Of a stretch of 64,000 nt of DNA, positions 58,367 through 64,000 are shown one piece after another. Source of the DNA: Cytophagales bacterium. GTDB lineage: Bacteria; Bacteroidota; Bacteroidia; Cytophagales; Spirosomataceae. How positions within the stretch are numbered: the stretch's first letter is position 1; the number at the start of each line of letters is the position of its first letter. Location of the stretch: the NCBI GenBank assembly GCA_013298125.1, contig JAAFJP010000017.1, positions 61,249 to 125,248 on the forward strand. The letters are read 5' to 3'. The translations under genes were made by a program, and so were the position numbers. The notes under the pieces were generated by a model. The model was not told the DNA's origin. It searched no databases and saw nothing but the letters and a program-made list of their open reading frames with translations.

Positions 58367-58972
58367 ATGGCATACAGCGATTTTAAATCATTGAGACAAT
58401 TGAAGAATCAATTTGGTGTAAAAGATGATTACGCCAAATTATTCCACAATATTGTACCCGTTGAACCTTCTGAATATTTGAAAAATGATTTGGAAGAAGC
58501 ACAAGACATACCTTCTTCATTTAGTGAAAAAGCAAAATCAGAATTAATCATAACCCCTGTTTTGAAAGAATTGAGAAGAAAAAATAGACATTTTAACTTC
58601 TTTTCAGGCTATTCTTTTGATGTAGATTTTCAGACAGGACTGAATGGGTTTTGTGATTATTTGATGAGTCATGTCTCTAAAAGTATTGAAATCAAAGCTC
58701 CTGTTTTTTGCATTGTGGAGGCTAAAAATAGAACCGTTGAAGAAGGCTACGCACAAGCGGGTGCAGAAATGATTGCAGCTCGTAAATTTAATGATGGCGA
58801 AGGTTTCCCAACGCCAATTATTTACGGTTGTGTAACCAATGCGGAGGTTTGGTCTTTCTTGAAATTAGAAGGAAATACGCTTTTTATTGACGAAGTAAGA
58901 TATTATTCGACTAATGAAAACATCGCTGAATTACTCGGTGTTATGCTTTATATAATTAACCAATACGACTAA
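58367..58972 (+). CDS. Orphan PD-(D/E)XK nuclease-like protein
   Basis: The 201-residue soluble protein has an arrangement typical of the PD-(D/E)XK fold: E59 in KSELIITPVLKEL, D97 in GFCDYLMS, and E118-A119-K120 in CIVEAKNRTVEEGYAQAGAEM. These correspond to the E, D and ExK residues that bind metal in restriction-like nucleases. It is the size of a nuclease domain without partner domains. No methylase, specificity or motor subunit adjoins. It may be a stand-alone nuclease or an inactive regulator. The acyl-CoA dehydrogenase gene follows after 10 bp. Confidence 0.7.
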   Translation: MAYSDFKSLRQLKNQFGVKDDYAKLFHNIVPVEPSEYLKNDLEEAQDIPSSFSEKAKSELIITPVLKELRRKNRHFNFFSGYSFDVDFQTGLNGFCDYLMSHVSKSIEIKAPVFCIVEAKNRTVEEGYAQAGAEMIAARKFNDGEGFPTPIIYGCVTNAEVWSFLKLEGNTLFIDEVRYYSTNENIAELLGVMLYIINQYD

Positions 58973-58982
58973 AATACATTTC

Positions 58983-60779
58983 ATGGCAAATCAATTTTAT
59001 TCAAAAAGGAATCTTCAATTTTTATTGTACGAAGTATTTGATACTGAATCACTTACGCAATATAATTACTACCAAGACCACGCTCGTGAGACTTTTGATA
59101 TGGTCTTAGATTCGGCTGAACAAATCTCCGAAAAACTCTTGAAACCACTCTTGACGGAGATGGATAGAAAAGAACCGCAATTGGTAGATGGCAAAATCAA
59201 AATCCATGAAGGAATGTTTCCGATTTTGAAAAAATTTGGGGAAGATGGTTGGATAAATGCGGGGTTCAATTACGATGAAGGTGGTCAGCAAATTCCTTCT
59301 ACGGTGTTGAGTTCGGCGGCATTTATTTTTCAGGCAGCAAATTATTCTTCTTCGGTTTTTCCGTTTTTGACTTCGGGGGCAGCAAATTTGATTCGAAGTT
59401 TTGGTTCTCAGGAATTGAAGGACACTTTCACGCCCAAAATGTACACGGGCGATTGGCAAGGTACAATGGCTCTGACAGAACCTGATGCAGGAAGTTCACT
59501 TTCGGACATCACGACTACCGCAGAACCCACTGAAAATCAGGGAGTTTATAAAATAAAAGGGCAAAAAATATACATCTCAGCGGGCGACCATGATGGCTGT
59601 GATAACGTAATCCACTTGATGCTCGCCAAAATAAAAGGTGGTCCATCAGGAGCAAAAGGAATTTCACTTTTCGTAGTACCGCAAAAAAGAACTCAGAACT
59701 CAGAACTAATAAGTAACGATGTAATCACCGCTGGGGTTTATCACAAAATGGGTTACAAAGGAGCTCCGATTGCCCATTTGATGGTTGGCTCGAATGATAA
59801 TACTTTTGGGTATTTAGTGGGTGAGCCGCACAAGGGGCTGTCGTATATGTTCCAGATGATGAATGAGGCTCGTATTGGTGTGGGTATGAACGCCACCGCC
59901 ATCGGGACAGCCGCTTATTATGCTTCACTCGAATACGCAAAGGAGCGTCCACAGGGTCGGGTTATTTCGGATAAAGATATTACCAAACCCCAAGTTCAGA
60001 TTATCCGTCATGCTGATGTGAAGCGGATGTTATTGTTCCAAAAAGCCGTTGTGGAGGGTTCTCTGGCACTTTTAACGCAATGTTCGATGTATGCAGATTT
60101 GGCTTCGGTGACGGAAGGCGAAGAGCGAGAACACTACCATTTATTGTTGGATTTACTCACGCCTATCGCCAAATCGTACCCTTCGGAAATGTGTTGTTTG
60201 ACGACCTCCGCCGCCGTCCAGATTTTGGGAGGTGCAGGTTATACTACCGATTTTCCAGTAGAACAATTTTACCGAGAAGCCAGAATTCACCCCATCCACG
60301 AAGGCACAACGGGAATTCATGGCTTGGATTTATTAGGTAGAAAAATCATTATCAAAAATGGAAAATCATTGCAATTATTGGTGGCTGAAATGTTAAAAAC
60401 GATTGAAAAAGCTAACTCAATTGACCGTTTAAAGCCTTTTGCTCAGAAATTGCAAGTGTATCTGGGCAAAGCCGACACCGTAACCAAACACCTTTTGAGC
60501 TTGGCGAGCAAGGATTTAGAAATCTTTTTATCGGATGCCACTTTGTATTTAGAACTCTTCGGAATTATGACGATTTCGTGGCAATGGTTGGTGCAAGCCA
60601 TCAAGGCGGAAGAGGCTTTACTGGCAGGAGCAACGGGCAATGATTTCGATTTTTATCAAGGCAAAATCTTTACGCTACGCTATTTTTATGAATATGAATT
60701 AGTGAAAATTGACTCTTTGATGAAGCGGCTTTTGAGTGAGGATAATGTGACGGTGGAGATGGAGGCGGGATGGTTTTGA
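58983..60779 (+). CDS. Acyl-CoA dehydrogenase
   Basis: The 598-residue flavoenzyme oxidises acyl-CoA to enoyl-CoA. The middle domain carries GTMALTEPDAGSSLSD, KIKGQKIYISAGDHD and the FVVPQKR block. The C-terminal helical domain carries VQILGGAGYTTDFPVEQFYR and the catalytic Glu in HPIHEGTTGIHG. A further ~150-residue C-terminal helical extension, typical of the long ACAD group including FadE-like and DmdC-like members, is present (~450-598). It contains one direct run (RTQNSELISND) that reads like a repeat insertion. The electron acceptor is usually ETF, not encoded here. Confidence 0.93.
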   Translation: MANQFYSKRNLQFLLYEVFDTESLTQYNYYQDHARETFDMVLDSAEQISEKLLKPLLTEMDRKEPQLVDGKIKIHEGMFPILKKFGEDGWINAGFNYDEGGQQIPSTVLSSAAFIFQAANYSSSVFPFLTSGAANLIRSFGSQELKDTFTPKMYTGDWQGTMALTEPDAGSSLSDITTTAEPTENQGVYKIKGQKIYISAGDHDGCDNVIHLMLAKIKGGPSGAKGISLFVVPQKRTQNSELISNDVITAGVYHKMGYKGAPIAHLMVGSNDNTFGYLVGEPHKGLSYMFQMMNEARIGVGMNATAIGTAAYYASLEYAKERPQGRVISDKDITKPQVQIIRHADVKRMLLFQKAVVEGSLALLTQCSMYADLASVTEGEEREHYHLLLDLLTPIAKSYPSEMCCLTTSAAVQILGGAGYTTDFPVEQFYREARIHPIHEGTTGIHGLDLLGRKIIIKNGKSLQLLVAEMLKTIEKANSIDRLKPFAQKLQVYLGKADTVTKHLLSLASKDLEIFLSDATLYLELFGIMTISWQWLVQAIKAEEALLAGATGNDFDFYQGKIFTLRYFYEYELVKIDSLMKRLLSEDNVTVEMEAGWF

Positions 60780-60789
60780 AAAAATACGA

Positions 60790-60819
60790 AGGCTTAACAA
60801 AATCTAATTTGTTAAGCCT
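60790..60819. terminator. Bidirectional terminator between acyl-CoA dehydrogenase and the secreted protein gene
   Basis: AGGCTTAACAAA (60790-60801) pairs perfectly with TTTGTTAAGCCT (60808-60819) between the convergent stops at 60779 and 60824. Confidence 0.9.
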
Positions 60820-60823
60820 TTAA

Positions 60824-62689
60824 TTAATCTTTTGTTTTCTTAAACAGTTCAGGTTGATTTTTACTTAAAAAACCATACTGTTCTTTTGTTAGAAAAAGAT
60901 ACGTAATATCGCTGTTGACGAAATATATTTGACCATCTATATTGTTATCTTTTAATGCCTCCTCTACTAAATTAATAACTTCAAAATCAATCCAATCATC
61001 GTGTATTTCTAACTTTTTTGAATATTGACGACCATTAAATTCAAATGAAAAAACCGTATTATTTTTCTTTGCTTGATAGTCCTTTGCGTAATTATCTTTG
61101 ATTTTTGTAGGCTTAAAAAAACCTCTGGACAATTCACTAAATTCTTTTATTAAATCTTGATACGGGCTATCTACAAAGCTCATTTCTCCATCAGAATAAA
61201 TTAACGTTTTTGGAAAACAAGATAGAATATCCAAGTAACTCTTAGCATCTGCAAGTTCTTCTACTTTCTTTTTTCCTTTTTGAATTTCTAATTGTGTTAG
61301 ATGACCGAATAAACCAATTTTTTCATAGTCTTCCACTATTTTACTTACTGTCTCAGAATTAAAGTGATTACTATGATTTTCCTCAAATATAAAATACTGT
61401 GTATTAAAAGTTCCCCAAAGTTTGTACTGTTCCTCGGTCATTAAAATTAACGCAAACTCGTCTTTTCCATAAGGATTTTCATGTTCTGGTTTCTTATTTA
61501 CAAAATATAGCCTTTGTAGTGAATTTCTATCAGCCAGAACCTTATTAATTCCCTTATGAATATCATTGTTTGTAACTAAAAGAGGGTTTTGTTCTTTTCC
61601 TTTTTTCGTCTTTTTATCAATCCAATCATAGAAAAACGAGTTTCTATACTTTCTACCATCCAACTCAAATTCGATAGCTATTCTTTGTTCTATTGATGAT
61701 AATTCCCTATCACTATTATTTTCAACTTTTGCATTAAAATTTTGAAAATCAAATTTTGGAATGATTGCTTTAATTTCCTCAAATATCTGTCTATAGCCTA
61801 TTTGAGGTACTTTCGAGTATTTATTTAAATCAAAGACCTTAACATTATCACAATATCTAACAATATCAAAATCACTTTTTAATTCATATTCTTTATAAGA
61901 ATTTAAAAGTTCCATTCTCCTCTGACTTGAAATCATTTGATATTTTTGAAGACTATCAATAAACTTTTTTTGATTAGATTTATTTTCTTCAAAATCCTCA
62001 TAAAATTGTGTTCTATCAGCAACGTATTGCAATAAATTATTCTCTAAAAAAATATCTCCTTTCGTTATAGCATTCAAAGCTTCGATACGAACCATATCAT
62101 TTATTAAACCAATGTTCATTAAATCTTTCAAAGTTCTTTTGCAAGTTTTACCCGCTATACTTCTTGTTTGATGAACGAGTTTATATTCAAGTTTTAAGCC
62201 AAGTCCACCACCCACTAGCCAACTTGAAATTGAATATTTTTTTCTGGGTAAATGGTCTTCATCTTTTATCTTTTCTTCAATCAAGAACCATTCTGGCTTC
62301 TTTCCATTCGGTATAGATTTTTTCCAAAGAACTTCTTGTTGTTTAGGGGAAAGATTTTGTTCCTGTGCAGCTTTCGATATCTTTGCATACTCAATCATAC
62401 CTGTTCTGTAATACGACTCATACGTAAAAGCTCTTTCACAAAACGAAAGTATATTTGATTTGCGTAGTTGAGGATATTTGCTTTGGGAACTATCTTTTTG
62501 CAAGTTAATATCATTTTGTGATTGCATTTGAACATACCCTTTTAAAGCATCTCGCCCTTTTTCAGAAAGTATTTTTACTTCAAAAAGTTTATCTGCAAAA
62601 TTAATGGCTTCGTTTTCGGATAATATTTGTGCCTCAGTAAAATTTGATAAACAAATTAGACAGATTAGAAGTGAGAGTATTTTTTTCAT
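60824..62689 (-). CDS. Secreted hypothetical protein with internal duplication
   Basis: The 621-residue protein has a signal peptide (MKKILSLLICLICLSNFTEA, then Q). It is rich in Lys, Glu, Asn and Tyr. Two regions, ~235-425 and ~430-615, are internal copies: FELDGRKYRNSFFYDWID ... QRLYFVN ... LILMTEEQYKLWG against FEFNGRQYSKKLEI ... DGQIYFVNSD ... YLFLTKEQYGFLS. No catalytic motif, lipobox or sorting domain is visible, so it is probably periplasmic. I do not recognise the family. The 253-bp gap upstream (62690-62942) holds only a short minus-strand open stretch without a good start. Confidence 0.7.
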   Translation of the reverse strand: MKKILSLLICLICLSNFTEAQILSENEAINFADKLFEVKILSEKGRDALKGYVQMQSQNDINLQKDSSQSKYPQLRKSNILSFCERAFTYESYYRTGMIEYAKISKAAQEQNLSPKQQEVLWKKSIPNGKKPEWFLIEEKIKDEDHLPRKKYSISSWLVGGGLGLKLEYKLVHQTRSIAGKTCKRTLKDLMNIGLINDMVRIEALNAITKGDIFLENNLLQYVADRTQFYEDFEENKSNQKKFIDSLQKYQMISSQRRMELLNSYKEYELKSDFDIVRYCDNVKVFDLNKYSKVPQIGYRQIFEEIKAIIPKFDFQNFNAKVENNSDRELSSIEQRIAIEFELDGRKYRNSFFYDWIDKKTKKGKEQNPLLVTNNDIHKGINKVLADRNSLQRLYFVNKKPEHENPYGKDEFALILMTEEQYKLWGTFNTQYFIFEENHSNHFNSETVSKIVEDYEKIGLFGHLTQLEIQKGKKKVEELADAKSYLDILSCFPKTLIYSDGEMSFVDSPYQDLIKEFSELSRGFFKPTKIKDNYAKDYQAKKNNTVFSFEFNGRQYSKKLEIHDDWIDFEVINLVEEALKDNNIDGQIYFVNSDITYLFLTKEQYGFLSKNQPELFKKTKD

Positions 62690-62942
62690 TTGGAATTTTG
62701 ATTTAGGTAGTTGATAATTGGTAGGGTAGTGATTAGAAAGTTATGAAACATTTTATTTTTCAAGCCCCAAAACCAAACTATCAACCTTCGGCATTATTTC
62801 GCTTTTAGAAATATCATAATTTCCATTCATTTGAATGCCAGTCCACAGTAAATCAGGTAAAAAATCAACCAGAAACAGAATTATGTCAATAGTATTATTA
62901 ATTTTACGTAATCCAACTAACCAGCTTTATTTTTACCACTAA

Positions 62943-63380
62943 ATGAATGAAATTTCGTACCCTTTTGAACAACCAAGAATTGAATATCGTTATGAGTTTT
63001 TGAGTGTTAGCTCTTCTAAACAAGTTAGGAAGTTAGTCTTATTAACCCTAACAGATTTAGAAGATGTTTACAATTTAGCCTTACTCGATTTATTACCAAA
63101 TGGAGAAACAAGTGATATTTCAGAATCTAAAAATAACGATTTGAGAACTATTTTGGCAACTGTGATCAAGATAGTTATTGATTTTTTAGACAAAAAGCCC
63201 ACTACAATTATTCTATTTCAAGGAAGTGATGAAAAACGCCAAAGGCTTTATCGGATTGTAATCAATCAAGAATTGGAAGAGTTGCAGAAGGTGTTTAATA
63301 TTTTTGGAAGTATTTCAGATGAAATATCGCTATTTGAACCCAATAAACCATACGATTTTTTCCTAATTTCAAAAAAATAA
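62943..63380 (+). CDS. DUF6934-like protein, first of a two-gene pair
   Basis: The 145-residue soluble protein has blocks IEYRYEFLSVSSSKQVRKLV, VYNLALLDLLPNG, SNN-like SKNNDLRTILATVIKIVIDF and IILFQGSDEKRQRLYRIVI that match what I recall of DUF6934. The family is of unknown function. The next small gene starts 5 nt downstream, so the two form a compact bicistron, an arrangement common in toxin-antitoxin-like and immunity pairs. That reading is inference. Confidence 0.7.
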   Translation: MNEISYPFEQPRIEYRYEFLSVSSSKQVRKLVLLTLTDLEDVYNLALLDLLPNGETSDISESKNNDLRTILATVIKIVIDFLDKKPTTIILFQGSDEKRQRLYRIVINQELEELQKVFNIFGSISDEISLFEPNKPYDFFLISKK

Positions 63381-63384
63381 AAAC

Positions 63385-63525
63385 ATGAAGACCAACGAAA
63401 AAAAAACTGTCGAAACTCGTAAAACAGGCGAGCAAATCATACAACAAAAACTTATTTCGGCTAATCAATTTTTACGAAAAGCGAATTTGGACATTATTTA
63501 TAAATCAGTCTCCTCAACGAAATAA
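63385..63525 (+). CDS. Small basic protein (46 aa), second gene of the pair
   Basis: An ATG frame of 46 codons beginning MKTNEKKTVETRKTGEQIIQ and ending YKSVSSTK then TAA, 5 nt after the DUF6934-like stop. It is rich in Lys, Gln and Thr and should be mostly helical (EQIIQQKLISANQFLRKANL). A perfect terminator follows at once, as expected for a real last gene. Its short length kept it below common ORF cut-offs. Function is unknown. Confidence 0.65.
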   Translation: MKTNEKKTVETRKTGEQIIQQKLISANQFLRKANLDIIYKSVSSTK

Positions 63526-63526
63526 G

Positions 63527-63565
63527 TTGATTAGTCTTTTGTTTACAATACAAAAGACTAATCAA
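63527..63565. terminator. Rho-independent terminator after the two-gene pair
   Basis: TTGATTAGTCTTTTGT (63527-63542) pairs perfectly with ACAAAAGACTAATCAA (63550-63565), 1 nt past the small gene's stop and between convergent genes. Confidence 0.92.
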
Positions 63566-63594
63566 TCTATTTAAAATATCTTTATAAATCCAGT

Positions 63595-64000
63595 CTAATA
63601 ATCCCCCCCAGCACCACCGCCACCAAAATCCCCACCACCAAAACCACCAAAGTCGAAACCACCTCCGCCACTATCGCCAGAGCTTCCACCACCCCAACCA
63701 GACGAACCGCCTGATGTGAAGATGATTGGACCACCCCAACCGCTTCCGCTACTATTAAATCCACGTCCGCCATTGCGTCCACCACCTCTTTTTGAGGCAA
63801 TTATTATGAAGATTACGATAATAAAAATAATGATGAGAAATGGAAAAATTGAGCCTTCTTCACCTGATTGTGGTTCTGCCTCAAATTCGCCCGAAGCACG
63901 TCGCATGATTTCGGAAGTGGCTTCGTCTAATCCTTGATAAAACTGCCCTGCCTGAAAGTAGGGCTTCAAAATAGTATTGATTATCCTTTTGGAAATGGCA
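63595..64000 (-). CDS. TPM/YgcG-like membrane protein (partial, N-terminus outside window)
   Basis: The frame runs off the right edge. The visible ~135 residues start AISKRIINTILKPYFQAGQF, the end of a TPM_phosphatase (YgcG/Psb32) domain. A transmembrane helix (FLIIIFIIVIFIIIASK) and a long Gly/Ser/Trp-rich tail ending GGGGAGGDY follow. In this family the TPM domain is extracytoplasmic and the Gly-rich tail cytoplasmic. LemA-type genes are common partners and may lie outside the window. Confidence 0.85.
   Translation of the reverse strand, partial: AISKRIINTILKPYFQAGQFYQGLDEATSEIMRRASGEFEAEPQSGEEGSIFPFLIIIFIIVIFIIIASKRGGGRNGGRGFNSSGSGWGGPIIFTSGGSSGWGGGSSGDSGGGGFDFGGFGGGDFGGGGAGGDY

Noticed and set aside
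62700..62942. Short minus-strand open stretch ending GLEK before a stop
   Set aside because: It lacks an ATG at a plausible length (only ~25 codons) and has no recognisable motif; possibly a gene remnant but unsupported.
1..64000. CRISPR arrays, tRNA or rRNA genes
   Set aside because: No regularly spaced direct repeats and no tRNA cloverleaf or rRNA signature were seen; the repeats present are inverted, not arrays.

Overview
The window reads as chromosomal DNA of a Bacteroidota bacterium, most likely of the Cytophagales (Spirosomataceae-like; the family is an inference). Support comes from Por/T9SS C-terminal sorting domains, a TonB-dependent receptor beside DUF4249 lipoproteins, a BlaI / M56 BlaR1-like pair, a TonB-ExbB-ExbD-ExbD cluster, DUF3570/DUF4266 proteins, low GC, almost no Shine-Dalgarno sequences, and promoters of the TTTG / TAnnTTTG type. 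No rRNA, tRNA, CRISPR array, transposase, integrase or phage gene was seen. The window opens inside a 7TMR-DISM-type sensor gene and closes inside a TPM/YgcG-like gene.

Layout. 1-9.3 kb (minus): 7TM sensor, T9SS cargo, a large secreted exo/endonuclease-phosphatase, a coiled-coil lipoprotein, M56 peptidase and BlaI repressor, followed by a plus-strand outer-membrane barrel at 9.5-10.3 kb. 10.3-19.6 kb (minus): a small protein, cysteine desulfurase, a four-gene lipid/prenyl cluster (KAS III-like, UbiA, polytopic membrane protein, HAD), a DEAD-box helicase, an SDR and a vanadium-haloperoxidase-like lipoprotein. 20-27.3 kb (plus): dnaG, a SixA-like phosphatase, and a two-gene operon of STAND-like ATPases, the second with a long TPR array, behind a clear promoter that carries an inverted-repeat operator. 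27.4-30.8 kb (minus): a GH3 glycosidase and a membrane-anchored protein. 31-42.3 kb (plus): an orphan ftsZ, coiled-coil protein, DUF721 (minus), a hypothetical gene, then exbB-exbD-exbD-tonB, a small membrane protein, a PstS-like lipoprotein, a TPR protein and an SDR. 42.4-48.3 kb (minus): one TonB receptor with three tandem DUF4249 paralogues. 48.4-55.9 kb (plus): a cryptic kinase-fold protein, a Rieske lipoprotein, then CotH-thioredoxin-ApbE-DUF4266-DUF3570, the best candidate for an undescribed envelope redox/flavin system. 56-64 kb: PlsC, a second DEAD-box helicase, an orphan PD-(D/E)XK-like protein, acyl-CoA dehydrogenase, a secreted protein with an internal duplication, a DUF6934-like/small-protein pair and the TPM-like gene.

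A second theme is the density of palindromic repeats in the gaps between genes: at least a dozen inverted repeats with arms of roughly 13-41 bp. One MITE-like element is present in two inverted copies (8.6 and 49.5 kb), and the first copy is interrupted by another palindromic element. Repeat-like insertions also lie within dnaG and directly in front of several start codons. Several genes have open frames running upstream through such repeats from TTG codons; I placed those starts at the first sensible ATG. All functional calls are from reading sequence motifs by eye; no database search was run.
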